A stretch of 38,490 bases of DNA, taken from NCBI GenBank assembly GCA_001897755.1, contig MKUJ01000010.1:166943-205432 (forward strand), in the 5' to 3' direction. Position numbers and translations under genes: made by a program. Shown one piece after another: positions 1 through 8,892 of the stretch. This DNA is from Afipia sp. 64-13 (GTDB lineage Bacteria > Pseudomonadota > Alphaproteobacteria > Rhizobiales > Xanthobacteraceae). The notes beneath the pieces were generated by a model, which did not search any database, was not told where the DNA came from, and saw nothing but the letters and a program-made list of their open reading frames with translations. Each line of letters starts with the position of its first letter. The stretch's first letter is position 1.

Positions 1-636
1 CCCGCCTCGTTCTGCGCTGAGCAAGACGGCTGGAGCGCGTTGCCGGTCGAGGACCGCGCGCACCTGACGCGGCGGCAGGGCGTCTCCTATCCGCTGCAGG
101 AATCGATCACGGTGATCGATCCCGAGACCATGCAGGTGGTGCCGCATGATGGCGAGACCGTTGGCGAGGTGATGTTCCGCGGCAATATCGTGATGAAGGG
201 CTACCTGAAAAATCCGGACGCCACGCGCAAGGCGTTTGCCGGCGGCTGGTTTCATACCGGCGATCTCGGTGTAATCGACGAACAGGGCTACGTCATCATC
301 AAGGACCGCTCCAAGGACATCATCATTTCCGGCGGCGAGAACATCTCCTCGCTGGAAATCGAGGATGTGCTCTACAAGCATCCCGCCGTGCTGTTCGCCG
401 CCGTGGTGGCGAAGCCCGACGACAGATGGGGCGAAGTCCCCTGCGCGTTCATCGAACTGAAGGTCGGCGCCAGCACCAGCGAAAGCGAGATTCTGGCTTA
501 TTGCCGCGAGCGGCTGCCGGGCTTCAAGGCGCCGAAAGCCGTTGTATTCGGCGCGATTCCCAAGACCTCGACCGGCAAGATCCAGAAATTCGTGCTGCGC
601 GAGCAGATGCAGTCGGCCAAGGCGATTTCGGCGTAA
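1..636 (+). CDS. AMP-forming acyl-CoA ligase, C-terminal part (5' end outside window)
   Basis: The reading frame is open from the first base of the window, so this is the 3' part of a longer gene and the internal Met/Leu codons near base 40 are not the start. The visible 211 residues are the end of the large domain and the small C-terminal domain of an ANL-superfamily ligase. The hinge motif WFHTGDLG, the ISGGENISS segment and the terminal PKTSTGKIQK with the adenylation lysine are all present. The family activates a carboxylic acid with ATP to an acyl-AMP and then to acyl-CoA in the cytoplasm. The ending resembles the medium-chain/methylmercaptopropionyl-CoA ligase (DmdB-like) branch. The acyl-binding part is not in view, so the substrate is unknown. 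Its stop at 634-636 is followed by palindromic repeats rather than another gene. Confidence 0.93.
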   Translation, partial: PASFCAEQDGWSALPVEDRAHLTRRQGVSYPLQESITVIDPETMQVVPHDGETVGEVMFRGNIVMKGYLKNPDATRKAFAGGWFHTGDLGVIDEQGYVIIKDRSKDIIISGGENISSLEIEDVLYKHPAVLFAAVVAKPDDRWGEVPCAFIELKVGASTSESEILAYCRERLPGFKAPKAVVFGAIPKTSTGKIQKFVLREQMQSAKAISA

Positions 637-651
637 GCACCACACAACAAA

Positions 652-806
652 TCGTCATGCGCGGGCTTGACCCGCGCATCCATCCTTTTGTCAAAAGGGT
701 CCATTTTGATGGATTGCCGGTTCAAGCCCGGCAATGACGAACTCAAAACACCGGCACCATTTCTCCGTCATGGCCGGATTTATTCCGGCCATCCACGTCT
801 TGCAGT
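652..806. repeat. Cluster of palindromic intergenic repeats (REP/RPE-like)
   Basis: Four hairpins follow one another. 657-679 has a 9-bp stem (ATGCGCGGG/CCCGCGCAT) around a 5-nt loop. 683-697 is CCTTTT-GTC-AAAAGG. 713-735 is ATTGCCGG/CCGGCAAT. 770-792 is ATGGCCGG/CCGGCCAT around a 7-nt loop. The first three lie inside a larger unit bounded by inverted CGTCAT (653-658) and ATGACG (734-739). The composition matches the short palindromic repeats scattered between genes in Bradyrhizobium-type genomes. The cluster sits between the ends of two convergent genes, so it may also act in transcript termination or 3'-end protection, which is inference. Confidence 0.8.
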
Positions 807-857
807 GCCTGCGGCAACATAAGAGGTGGAAACCAGGTAAGTTCGTTCGCAAGCGTC

Positions 858-1661
858 TCAGTCATTAGCCAGCGTCAACCGCATGCCGTCGAACGCCGGA
901 ATAACGCCGGCCGGCAGCTTCTGCCGCAGCACCTCGTAATCGAGATCGGCGTGCATGTTGGTGATCACCGCCCGCTTCGGCTTGAAGCGTTCGATCCAGC
1001 GCAGCGCGTCATCAACGCTGAAATGGCTGGGATGCGGCGCATAGCGCAGACCGTCGACGATCCACAGATCGAGACCTTCGAGCATCGGCCAGCTCTCGGG
1101 CGGAATGTCGTTGACGTCCGGCGTGTAGGCGGCATCGCCGATGCGATAGCCGAGCGCCGGGATGTTGCCGTGCTGCAGTCCGAAGGCGGTGAGGGACAGC
1201 GGACCGCCCTTCCCGTCGATGGTTTTGGTGTCGCCCGCCTCCACGTCGAACCGGTCGAGGATCGGCGGATAGCCGCTGCCCGGCGGCGATTTGAAGCAAT
1301 AGCCGAAGCGGGCGATGATGTCGGTCGCGGTCGAGCGATTGAGATAGACCGGCACGCGGCGGCGCTGGTGCATCACCACGGAACGCAGATCGTCGATGCC
1401 GTGGGTCTGATCAGCATGCTCGTGGGTCAGGAACACCGCGTCGACGTGATCGACATCGGCGTCGATCAACTGTTCGCGCAGATCCGGCGAGGTGTCGATG
1501 ATCACCCGCGTGATGCCGTCCGCCGATTGCCGTTCCGCCATCAGCGAACAGCGGCGGCGGCGGTTCTTCGGATTGGTGGGATCGCAGGCGCCCCAGCCGA
1601 GCGCCGGACGCGGCACCCCGGCGGACGAACCGCAGCCGAGAATGGTGAGAGTGACGCTCAT
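858..1661 (-). CDS. MBL-fold metallo-hydrolase (PhnP/RNase Z-like)
   Basis: This 267-residue metallo-beta-lactamase-fold hydrolase has the metal-binding motif THEHADQTHGIDD about 80 residues in and a later His in the ITNMHADLDYE segment. That arrangement is seen in PhnP-type cyclic phosphodiesterases and RNase Z relatives. It opens with TILGCGSSAGVPRP, typical of the group. The start is ATG at 1661-1659, which overlaps the stop of tatD by 4 bp (ATGA). A longer open frame upstream (to 2279) only runs antiphase through tatD and was discarded. It is the last gene of the minus-strand housekeeping chain, and the pairing with tatD is common in Rhizobiales. The substrate is unknown; a phosphodiester is the likely target from the family. 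Confidence 0.92.
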   Translation of the reverse strand: MSVTLTILGCGSSAGVPRPALGWGACDPTNPKNRRRRCSLMAERQSADGITRVIIDTSPDLREQLIDADVDHVDAVFLTHEHADQTHGIDDLRSVVMHQRRRVPVYLNRSTATDIIARFGYCFKSPPGSGYPPILDRFDVEAGDTKTIDGKGGPLSLTAFGLQHGNIPALGYRIGDAAYTPDVNDIPPESWPMLEGLDLWIVDGLRYAPHPSHFSVDDALRWIERFKPKRAVITNMHADLDYEVLRQKLPAGVIPAFDGMRLTLAND

Positions 1662-2449
1662 ACCGTTCCCGGACCTCGCGGCACCTTGTCGAAGAACCGA
1701 TAGAAATTGTCGGTGGTCTGGCGCGCGATCTCCTCGAACGACACGCCGCGCACATCCGCCAGCACTTTCGCGGTCTCGACCACGAACGCCGGCTCGTTGC
1801 GCTTGCCGCGGAATTTGCCCGGCGCGAGAAACGGCGCATCGGTCTCGACCATGATGCGGTCGGCCGGCAATTCGGCGGCGATATCGCGGATCGCCTGCGA
1901 GTTTTTGAAAGTCAGAATCCCGGTGAAGGAGATCGACAGTCCATGCGCGATCGCTTTCATCGCCAGATCGCGGCCTCCGGTGTAGCAATGCAGCACCGCG
2001 CGGAATGGGCCTTTCTCCATCTCCTCGTCGAGAATGCGGCCGCAATCCTCGTCCGCCTCGCGGGTGTGGATCACCAGCGGCAGGCCGGTCGCCCGCGCGG
2101 CGGCGATGTGAGCGCGGAAACCCCGCTCCTGCGCTTCGCGCGAGGAATTGTCGTAGAAATAATCCAGCCCTGCCTCGCCCAGCGCCACCGTTTTCGGATG
2201 CCGCGTCAGCGCGATCAGCTCGTCGGCAGTGATGCCATCTTCCTCGTCGGCCTGATGCGGATGGGTGCCGACCGAGCAATAGACGTTGGCAAACCGCTCG
2301 GCGATCGCCTGCAGCGCCGCGATCCGCCGCACCCGCGTCGAGATCGTGACGATGCGCTCCACCCCCGCCGCCTCGGCCCGCGCGACAATGCCGTCGAGAT
2401 CGTCGCCGAAGTCCGGAAAATCGAGATGGCAGTGGCTGTCGACAAGCAT
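1658..2449 (-). CDS. tatD: TatD-family metal-dependent hydrolase (DNase)
   Basis: This 263-residue amidohydrolase-fold protein shows all TatD landmarks: N-terminal DSHCHLDFPDF (metal ligands H7 and H9), GEAGLDYFYD with the bridging Glu, VIHTREADED, LHCYTGG and the closing VETDAPFLAP with the catalytic Asp. TatD proteins are cytoplasmic 3'-5' exonucleases/DNases linked to DNA repair and quality control. The ATG overlaps the stop of metG by one base (TGATG at 2451-2447), and its own stop overlaps the next start, so the three genes are probably translationally coupled. The length is normal for the family. Confidence 0.96.
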   Translation of the reverse strand: MLVDSHCHLDFPDFGDDLDGIVARAEAAGVERIVTISTRVRRIAALQAIAERFANVYCSVGTHPHQADEEDGITADELIALTRHPKTVALGEAGLDYFYDNSSREAQERGFRAHIAAARATGLPLVIHTREADEDCGRILDEEMEKGPFRAVLHCYTGGRDLAMKAIAHGLSISFTGILTFKNSQAIRDIAAELPADRIMVETDAPFLAPGKFRGKRNEPAFVVETAKVLADVRGVSFEEIARQTTDNFYRFFDKVPRGPGTV

Positions 2450-4515
2450 CAGGATTTCACTGCAGTTGAATCAACCGGCTCGACATAACGTGGGAACACC
2501 GGCGAGGTCGGCGGCAATTGCGTGCCGGCCTTGATACGGGTGGCGAGCGCGGCGAAATCGCGCGCATCCGCCGCAATGGCGAGGATGTCGAGCATCTTCG
2601 TCATGGCGTCGGGCATCGCCGGCTGCGCCAGAATGGCGATCTGCCGCACCACCTCGGCGGTGACGTAGAGCACGGTCTTCTGCCGCGCCGGATCGGTCTT
2701 GGCCAGCACCCACGGCGCCTCGCCTGCGAAATAGCGGTTGGCTTCCGCCACCACGGCCCAGATCGCGTTCAGCGCCTGATGGATCTGCTGCGTCACCATC
2801 GCCTCGCGCGCCTGCGCCAGCATGGCGTCGGCCTGCGCCAGAATCGCCTTGTCGTTGTCGCTGAACTCGCCCGGCTCCGGCAGCACGCCGGCATGCTGCT
2901 TGCCTATCATCGACAGCGAACGCTGCGCGAGATTGCCGAGATCGTTGGCAAGATCGGCGTTGGTGCGCGCGACGATCGCCTCGTGATTGTAATTGCCGTC
3001 CTGTCCGAACGGCACCTCGCGTAGCAGGAAGTAGCGTAGCTGATCGACGCCGTATTGATCCGCCAGATTGAACGGATCGACCACATTGCCGACCGACTTC
3101 GACATCTTCTCGCCGCGGTTGAACAGAAAGCCGTGCGCGAATACCCGCTTCGGCAACGGAATGCCGGCCGACATCAGGAACGCCGGCCAGTACACCGCAT
3201 GGAAACGGATGATGTCCTTGCCGATGATGTGAATGTCCGCCGGCCAGTAATGCCAGTTCTTGTCGCCCTCGTCGGGGAAACCGACGCCGGTGATGTAGTT
3301 GGTCAGCGCATCGACCCAGACATACATCACATGCTCCGGATCCTCCGGCACCTTCACGCCCCAGTCGAACGTGGTGCGCGAGATCGACAGATCCTTCAGC
3401 CCGCCTTTGACGAACGACACCACTTCGTTCTTGCGCACGTCGGGGCCGATAAAATCCGCCTGCTGCTCGTAAAGCGCCAGCAATTTGTCCTGATAGGCGG
3501 AAAGCCGGAAGAAATAGCTCTTCTCTTCCACCCACTCGACCGGCGTGCCCTGCGGCCCGCGCCGCACGCCGTCCTCGCCGACCGTCGTTTCGTCCTCGGC
3601 GTAATAGGCTTCGTCGCGCACCGAATACCAGCCGGCGTAACTGTCCGGATAGATGTCGCCGTTCTCCTGCATCCGCCGCCAGATTTCCTGCGTCGAGGCG
3701 TGATGCTGACGCTCGGAGGTGCGGATGAAGCGGTCGTAGGACACGTTGAGACGCTGATCCATCTCCCTGAACCGCCCCGCGTTACGCGTGGCGAGATCGG
3801 CCGGCGTCATGTTCTCCTTCTGCGCGGTCTGGATCATCTTCAGGCCGTGCTCGTCGGTGCCGGTCAGGAAGAACACATCCTTGCCGTCGAGGCGCTGGAA
3901 GCGCGCCAGCGCGTCGGTCGCGATCGCTTCATAGGCGTGGCCGATATGCGGCGCGCCGTTGGGATAGGCGATGGCCGTGGTGATGTAGAAGGCGTTGCGC
4001 GCCGGGGCGCCAGCCATCTGCACCGGCTTTGCAGCGGGTTTCGGCTGCGCCGGCTGGCGCGGTGCTTTCACCGGCGCGGGTTTGGGTTTTACTGCCGTAA
4101 CCGGCACAGGCTTCGCCTTCGGCGCTGCGACTTTCTTCGCTTTGGAAGCAACGGACTTCGTGGGCTTGGTTTTGGAAACGGACTTGGCAGCAGATTTGGC
4201 CTTGGCAGCAGACTTAGTCTTGGCGACAGATTTAGCCTTGCCGGCAGGCTTGCGCTTCGCGACAGACTTGGTCGTGCGTTTCTTGGCAGCGCCCTTCCTG
4301 GCCGGGGAGTTTGATCCCCCCGTCTTCCGCTTCTTTGCAACGGACTTTTTGCCCGCTTTCCTGGCAACCTTCTTCACCGCTTTCTTCGCGGTCTTTTTAG
4401 TTGCCTTCGCCTTGGACGCCTTGCGGCCACGCGCCTTCGATGCAGCAGCCTTGGCGCGCTTTGGCGCCCGCGCCTTTTTCACCGTTTTCTTTTTCGATTT
4501 GGCTGCCTTGGCCAT
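2449..4515 (-). CDS. metG: Methionyl-tRNA synthetase with histone-H1-like N-terminal extension
   Basis: The protein charges tRNA-Met in the cytoplasm. The catalytic core begins around residue 167 ([13 protein letters not shown]) and has the HIGH signature in [11 protein letters not shown] and KMSKS in EKMSKSVGN, followed by the alpha-helical anticodon-binding domain. The inserted connective region has no cysteine knuckle, as in the zinc-free class of short bacterial MetRS. The core alone is about 522 residues, the usual full length. Residues 1-166 are an added tail made almost only of Lys, Ala, Ser, Thr, Pro, Arg and Val, with no Asp or Glu, resembling bacterial histone-H1-like proteins. ATG 4515 is preferred because GAAGGA lies 6 nt upstream; GTG 4518 is the alternative. 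No good ribosome site precedes the internal ATG at 4017, so the tail is probably translated. Confidence 0.93.
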   Translation of the reverse strand: MAKAAKSKKKTVKKARAPKRAKAAASKARGRKASKAKATKKTAKKAVKKVARKAGKKSVAKKRKTGGSNSPARKGAAKKRTTKSVAKRKPAGKAKSVAKTKSAAKAKSAAKSVSKTKPTKSVASKAKKVAAPKAKPVPVTAVKPKPAPVKAPRQPAQPKPAAKPVQMAGAPARNAFYITTAIAYPNGAPHIGHAYEAIATDALARFQRLDGKDVFFLTGTDEHGLKMIQTAQKENMTPADLATRNAGRFREMDQRLNVSYDRFIRTSERQHHASTQEIWRRMQENGDIYPDSYAGWYSVRDEAYYAEDETTVGEDGVRRGPQGTPVEWVEEKSYFFRLSAYQDKLLALYEQQADFIGPDVRKNEVVSFVKGGLKDLSISRTTFDWGVKVPEDPEHVMYVWVDALTNYITGVGFPDEGDKNWHYWPADIHIIGKDIIRFHAVYWPAFLMSAGIPLPKRVFAHGFLFNRGEKMSKSVGNVVDPFNLADQYGVDQLRYFLLREVPFGQDGNYNHEAIVARTNADLANDLGNLAQRSLSMIGKQHAGVLPEPGEFSDNDKAILAQADAMLAQAREAMVTQQIHQALNAIWAVVAEANRYFAGEAPWVLAKTDPARQKTVLYVTAEVVRQIAILAQPAMPDAMTKMLDILAIAADARDFAALATRIKAGTQLPPTSPVFPRYVEPVDSTAVKS

Positions 4516-4521
4516 CACGCG

Positions 4522-4527
4522 TCCTTC
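4522..4527 (-). promoter_or_regulatory. Ribosome binding site deciding the long metG start
   Basis: On the minus strand GAAGGA lies 6 nt before ATG 4515. The region before the internal Met at 4017 has no comparable purine-rich site. This supports translation of the Lys/Ala-rich extension rather than a start at the catalytic core. Confidence 0.7.
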
Positions 4528-4593
4528 AGCTTTCGCAACAATGCCGACGGGATCGCGATCGCATGAAGCGCTCCGGGCCGGCGGTGTCCATTA

Positions 4594-5652
4594 TTAAGCC
4601 CGCGACGGAAAATTCGCGGTGGCTTCGACCAGCATGCTAAAGACCGAAAACACCAGCGGCTTGCGCTCCAGATTGAACGCTTCGGTCTCGCGCGCGGACT
4701 GATTGATCTTTTCCCATACCTCCGCAAGGCGCGCAAGGCGCGGCAGATTCGCCTGCACATCCGGCGCGCGCAGATGCGATGTCAGCCAGCGATCCACCGT
4801 GTCGATAAACGTGCGCAAGGCGACGCGGTCGTTGAGCGGCAACGCATCGCCGAGTGCATGCAGCGCGCGCGGATCGACATGCGGCAGGGCTTCGAGCAAT
4901 GCAGCGGTGCGGTGATGCAACCCCAGCGCATCGCCGCCCAAGAGCGCCAGCGTCCGCGCCACGCTGCCCTCGCCCGCCTCCGCCGCCTCGCGCAAGGCCG
5001 CATCCTGCGGGCCGCGCTCGGCCGCTTGCGCGGCGGCGAGAATCACATCACTCGCCGCCAGCGGCCGCAGCATCAGCTTGCGGCAGCGCGACTGGATGGT
5101 GGCAAGCACGCGCGAGGGCGCGTGGCTGATCAGCAGAAACAGCGAGCGCGCCGGCGGCTCCTCCAGAATCTTGAGCAGCGCGTTGGAGGCGTTGGCGTTG
5201 AGTTCGTCCACCGTATCGACGATGCAGACCCGCCAGCCGGCGACGGCGGCGGTCGAACCGAAAAACGAAATCGTCTCGCGCGATTCATCGACGGTGATGA
5301 CGCTCCGCATCACCCCTTTGTCGTTGGCGGTGCGCTCCAGCGTCAGCAGGCCGCCATGGCTGCCCGCCACCACCTGCCGCGCCACCGGATGATCGGGATC
5401 GAGGTCGAGGCTGGTCGCGCGCTGCACCGCCGGCAGCGACGGCTCGGGATTGGCGAGCACGAACTTCGCCATGCGGTAGGCCAGCGTCGCCTTGCCGATG
5501 CCCTGCGCGCCGCCGATCAGCCAGGCATGCGGAATCTGGCCGCTCTTGTAGGCACTCAGCAGCGTCGCCTCTGTCGCCGCATGGCCGTAGAGCCGCGCGG
5601 TCTTGCGCGGCGGCGGCACCATGGTGTCGCTCTCGGCCTCGCGCGGGCTCAT
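4594..5652 (-). CDS. holB: DNA polymerase III subunit delta'
   Basis: This clamp-loader subunit of 352 residues works in the replisome to open and load the beta sliding clamp. It carries a Walker A segment GGAQGIGKA (47-55), an AAA+ core with NALLKILEEPP, and the SRC sensor motif in IQSRCRKL, all typical of alphaproteobacterial delta'. Family members in E. coli do not bind ATP productively, but here the P-loop looks intact, as is common in this group. The ATG overlaps the tmk stop by 4 bp (ATGA at 5652-5649), giving the conserved tmk-holB pair. A gap of 78 bp separates it from metG downstream. Confidence 0.95.
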   Translation of the reverse strand: MSPREAESDTMVPPPRKTARLYGHAATEATLLSAYKSGQIPHAWLIGGAQGIGKATLAYRMAKFVLANPEPSLPAVQRATSLDLDPDHPVARQVVAGSHGGLLTLERTANDKGVMRSVITVDESRETISFFGSTAAVAGWRVCIVDTVDELNANASNALLKILEEPPARSLFLLISHAPSRVLATIQSRCRKLMLRPLAASDVILAAAQAAERGPQDAALREAAEAGEGSVARTLALLGGDALGLHHRTAALLEALPHVDPRALHALGDALPLNDRVALRTFIDTVDRWLTSHLRAPDVQANLPRLARLAEVWEKINQSARETEAFNLERKPLVFSVFSMLVEATANFPSRA

Positions 5653-6344
5653 GCGCGCACCGTCTGGCTGGCGTCGCTCTTGAGCAGGCGTTCCTGCACG
5701 ACGGCCCAGATCCGCGCCGCCACGGTGTCGGCGTCGGCATTGGCGTCGATCAGCACGCAGCGCTGCGGCTCGTCGGTCGCAAGCTGCTGATAGGCCGCGC
5801 GCAGCTTTTCATGAAAGCCGAGGCTTTCCTGCTCGAAGCGGTCAGCGACCGCCTTGCCGCGCCGCTTGATCGCGCGCCGCAGCCCGACCGCGACCGGCAC
5901 GTCGAGGATCAGCGTGAGATCCGGTTTGAGATCGCCGATGGTGACGCGCTCCAGCGCCGTGATCAGCGCGGGATCGACCTTTCCGAGCTTGCCCTGATAG
6001 ACCCGCGTCGAATCGGTGAAGCGATCGCACAGCACCCAGATGCCGCGCTCCAGAGCCGGCTTGATCACCTGATGCACATGATCGTCGCGCGCCGCCGCGA
6101 ACAGCAGCGTCTCGGCGTCGCTGCCGAACGCCTTGCCGACGCCCGAGAGCAGCACATGGCGGATGATTTCGGCACCGGGCGAGCCGCCCGGCTCGCGCGT
6201 CACGATGGTGCGGAACGCGGTGTTGTTGAGACGGTCGGCCAGAATCTGGATCTGGGTCGACTTGCCGGAGCCCTCGCCGCCCTCGAAGGTGATGAAGCAG
6301 CCCAGCGTGGCCGCCGCAGACGCATCGTTCCCGGCCATTGTCAC
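5649..6344 (-). CDS. tmk: Thymidylate kinase (dTMP kinase)
   Basis: It phosphorylates dTMP to dTDP for DNA synthesis. The sequence has the P-loop FEGGEGSGKSTQ near residue 20, the VTREPGGSPGAE segment, the DRFTDSTRVYQG motif that binds dTMP, and the basic lid RRGKAVADRFEQ. GTG 6344 is chosen: it overlaps the stop of the upstream carboxypeptidase gene as GTGA, and GGAG lies 5 nt before it. ATG 6338, two codons later, is an alternative. It is followed directly by holB with a 4-bp overlap, a pairing conserved across many bacteria. Confidence 0.95.
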   Translation of the reverse strand: MTMAGNDASAAATLGCFITFEGGEGSGKSTQIQILADRLNNTAFRTIVTREPGGSPGAEIIRHVLLSGVGKAFGSDAETLLFAAARDDHVHQVIKPALERGIWVLCDRFTDSTRVYQGKLGKVDPALITALERVTIGDLKPDLTLILDVPVAVGLRRAIKRRGKAVADRFEQESLGFHEKLRAAYQQLATDEPQRCVLIDANADADTVAARIWAVVQERLLKSDASQTVRA

Positions 6345-7597
6345 AGCTTCTCCACGCCGGCGCGGAACAGCCCGATCGCAAGTTCGCTGGCGCCGTCAAT
6401 CGCGCGCTGGGTGGTCGAGCCGCGGCCGATGTCCTCGGCGGCGTGCAGCGGCATTTCCAGTGCGAGATTCTGTCCGCGCCAGACCTTGAGCACGCCGACC
6501 GGCTGGCCGCTGGCGATCGGCGCGCGCACCGGGCCTTTATAAATGATGCGGGCCACGAGCTTGTCGTTGCCGTTCCGCTGCACCATCACCTTGACCGGCT
6601 CGCCCGCGCTCAGCTTCACCGAACCGGCCTCGCCGCCGAACACTTTGGCGTAGCCGACAGTCTGCCCGGCCGCGAACAGCGTGCGGGATTCGAAATTGCG
6701 GAAGCCCCATTCCAACAGGCGCTTGGCGTCGGCTGCACGATCGGCGGAATCCTCGAGGCCGTTGACCGCCACGATCAGCCGCAGGCCGCCCTGTACCGCC
6801 GAGCCGACCATGCCGTAGCCGCCTTCCTTGGTGTAGCCGGTCTTGAGCCCGTCGGCGCCGTCGAGCGAAGCCAGCAGCGGATTGCGGTTCTGCTGACGGA
6901 TCTTGTTCCAGGTGAACTCACGCTCGCCGAACAGTTTGTAGAATTCCGGATAGGTCAGGATGATGTGGCGCGACAGCATCGCCAGTTCGCGCACCGACAT
7001 CTTGTTGTCCGGATTGGGCAGGCCGTTGGTGTTGCCGAAGGTCGAGTGCGTCAGGCCGAGCGCGCGCGCTCGCTTTGTCATCCGCGCGACAAATTCGGTC
7101 TCGTTGCCGGACATTCCTTCGGCCAGCGCGATGCAGGAATCGTTACCGCTCTGGATGATCGCGCCGTGCAGAAGATTGTCGACGCTGACGCGGCTGTTGA
7201 GTTCGGCAAACATGGTAGAGCTGCCGGACGGCGCGCCGCCGCGCCGCCACGCATTCTCGCTGATCTTGTATTCGTCGGTGAGCTTGACCTCGCCCTTGAC
7301 GATGGCGTCGAACACCACCTCCACGGTCATCAGCTTCATCATGCTGGAGGGCGCCAGCAATTGGTCGGCGTTCTTCTCGAACAGGATGCTGCCGGTCTTC
7401 GCCTCGATCAGGATCGCGGTCGGCGCGTCGATGTCGAGGCCGCCTTCCTCCTTCTTGGCGCCCTGCACGCTGTTGTTGGCGGCATACGCCACCCCGCCGG
7501 CGACGAGCCCGAGGATCACGCAGGCAGCCAGCAGCGCCCGCCACCACGACATGGCCGGGCGTCTCGACGTTACATAGCCTGATGAGATTGCTGCCAT
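6341..7597 (-). CDS. D-alanyl-D-alanine carboxypeptidase (PBP5/6-type, DacC-like)
   Basis: This periplasmic peptidoglycan-trimming enzyme removes the terminal D-Ala of pentapeptides. The serine-peptidase S11 triad is visible: SxxK as SSMMK, SxN as SGN in IIQSGNDSC, and KTG in LKTGYTKEGG. The C-terminal PBP5 beta domain follows. A hydrophobic stretch after SRRPAMSWWRALLAACV acts as signal peptide or anchor. ATG 7597 (418 residues) is preferred because AGGA lies 8 nt upstream; ATG 7552, directly before the hydrophobic stretch, is possible. The open frame continues to 7684 but has no good start there. The stop overlaps the tmk start, so a cell-wall gene leads the replication pair in one transcript. 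Confidence 0.93.
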   Translation of the reverse strand: MAAISSGYVTSRRPAMSWWRALLAACVILGLVAGGVAYAANNSVQGAKKEEGGLDIDAPTAILIEAKTGSILFEKNADQLLAPSSMMKLMTVEVVFDAIVKGEVKLTDEYKISENAWRRGGAPSGSSTMFAELNSRVSVDNLLHGAIIQSGNDSCIALAEGMSGNETEFVARMTKRARALGLTHSTFGNTNGLPNPDNKMSVRELAMLSRHIILTYPEFYKLFGEREFTWNKIRQQNRNPLLASLDGADGLKTGYTKEGGYGMVGSAVQGGLRLIVAVNGLEDSADRAADAKRLLEWGFRNFESRTLFAAGQTVGYAKVFGGEAGSVKLSAGEPVKVMVQRNGNDKLVARIIYKGPVRAPIASGQPVGVLKVWRGQNLALEMPLHAAEDIGRGSTTQRAIDGASELAIGLFRAGVEKL

Positions 7598-7731
7598 TCC
7601 TCGATTCCTGAGAATGGCGTTGTAACAGTTGCAACAGGACCGAACAACGCGAGGCTGGCCCTCATTCCTGCGAGGGCGCAGCAAGACGAAATCGTTGGAG
7701 TTTTGACTGGTCGTCCCGGCGCAGGCCGAGG

Positions 7732-8637
7732 TCAGTAAAGGCCGCCCGACAGCGGGTTGCCGATGGTTTCCGCGGCGACCGGGCGGTAGGCGCTCACCGA
7801 GCCGATATCATCGCCCATCGGGGCGGCGGATGCCGACCGATAACCGCCCTGACGCACGGCGCGGCGGGCCGAAACCTCGCTCGCACCCATGCCGGCCATG
7901 TCGGCCTGCGTGGTGCCGAGGCTGTAGGGCCGGTCCGCCGGCAGCGGAACATCCGCGCGGGCGACGCCCCTGCTCTCCGGCATCTCCGGCACGAAGGGCT
8001 TGGCCGAAGCGATCCGGACCGCGGACGGTGCCGGGGCCGGCTCGCCGGTGCGCAGCGTGGCGACAAGCTGGCGGTCGTCGGAGCCTTCCAGCGGCGCGCG
8101 GCCGACATATTCGACCCGGACGCGGGCGGTGCCGTTCTTGTAGAAATCGAGCAGCGTGGCGGCGCGGTGCGAAACGTCGATGACGCGGTTGCCGTGATAC
8201 GGCCCGCGATCGTTGACGCGCACGATCAGCGATTTGCCGTTGCTCGTGTTGGTGACGCGGACATAGCTCGGCATCGGCAGGGTCGGATGCGCGGCGGTCA
8301 GCGAGGTCATGTCGAAGACCTCGCCATTGGCGGTCAGGCGACCGTGGAAATTATCGCCATACCAGGAGGCGAGACCCTCGGCGCGGTAATTGTAATTCTC
8401 CTGCGGCACGTAGGTGCGGCCGGCGACGGTATAGGGCTTGCCGATCCGGTAAGCGCCGCCGCCCTTTGGAACCGGCTGGTCGAAATCGACCACGCGGGGG
8501 CTGGAGGAAACGCCGTATTTGGGATCGACACGGGAGAACGTGCCGGATGCCGAGCAATTGGCCAGCAGCAGGCAGGCGCAGGCAAGACCCGCGAATTGCT
8601 GGCTGCGACGCACGGCCGCTTGATTGATCAACCCCAT
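7732..8637 (-). CDS. rlpA: RlpA-like septal ring/cell-wall lytic lipoprotein
   Basis: This 301-residue protein contains the double-psi beta-barrel domain of RlpA: ASWYGDNFHGRLTANGE, then AAHPTLPMPSYVRVTN and VRVNDRGPYHGNRVIDVS with the conserved Asp. In characterised members this domain is a lytic transglycosylase acting on denuded glycan. No SPOR domain follows; the C-terminal 120 residues are low-complexity Ala/Pro/Arg. The N-terminus has a signal sequence ending in LLLANC, so it is probably a lipoprotein, though Asn before the Cys is not the commonest lipobox. ATG 8637 is chosen because it places the signal at the N-terminus; the frame is open to 8856 and ATG 8709 is an alternative. The upstream position beside the carboxypeptidase gene is usual in Rhizobiales. 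Confidence 0.92.
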   Translation of the reverse strand: MGLINQAAVRRSQQFAGLACACLLLANCSASGTFSRVDPKYGVSSSPRVVDFDQPVPKGGGAYRIGKPYTVAGRTYVPQENYNYRAEGLASWYGDNFHGRLTANGEVFDMTSLTAAHPTLPMPSYVRVTNTSNGKSLIVRVNDRGPYHGNRVIDVSHRAATLLDFYKNGTARVRVEYVGRAPLEGSDDRQLVATLRTGEPAPAPSAVRIASAKPFVPEMPESRGVARADVPLPADRPYSLGTTQADMAGMGASEVSARRAVRQGGYRSASAAPMGDDIGSVSAYRPVAAETIGNPLSGGLY

Positions 8638-8892
8638 TCGATCCCGACGCAAAATCGCCGCCGGCCGGAACGGCCCGCGGTCCCCGAACGATTGTGGATC
8701 ATAAACCATAGTCACCGATGGCGAAATGGGGGATGGCCAAGTTGGTAAACCAAAGGTTCCCAAGCGATTTTCGAGCCCGTCTTGGTCTCTCCCCGGCCCC
8801 CGGCGCGGCGAATCGGGAGACCAATTCATATTGAAGCCCGGCGCCAGAAGAGTCATTCTCGGCGCATGTTTCCTGGATTGGAGGACGATGAG
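8638..8892. promoter_or_regulatory. Divergent intergenic region with TTGGT/ACCAA dyads
   Basis: The region separates rlpA (minus) from the DUF2478 gene (plus) and must hold promoters for both. It contains a perfect 12-bp palindrome, TTGGT-AA-ACCAA, at 8742-8753. It also has an 8-bp inverted repeat, TTGGTCTC (8782-8789) and GAGACCAA (8817-8824), with 27 nt between the arms. The shared TTGGT/ACCAA half-site suggests operators or a leader hairpin, but no regulator can be named. Confidence 0.4.

Noticed and set aside
858-2279. Longer version of the MBL hydrolase (473 residues)
   Set aside because: The added part is the out-of-phase reading of tatD. The start at 1661 overlaps the tatD stop as ATGA.
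7658-7677. Hairpin GCCCTC/GAGGGC between rlpA and the carboxypeptidase gene
   Set aside because: Only 6 bp, with no T tract in either direction; perhaps a decayed repeat, not a terminator.
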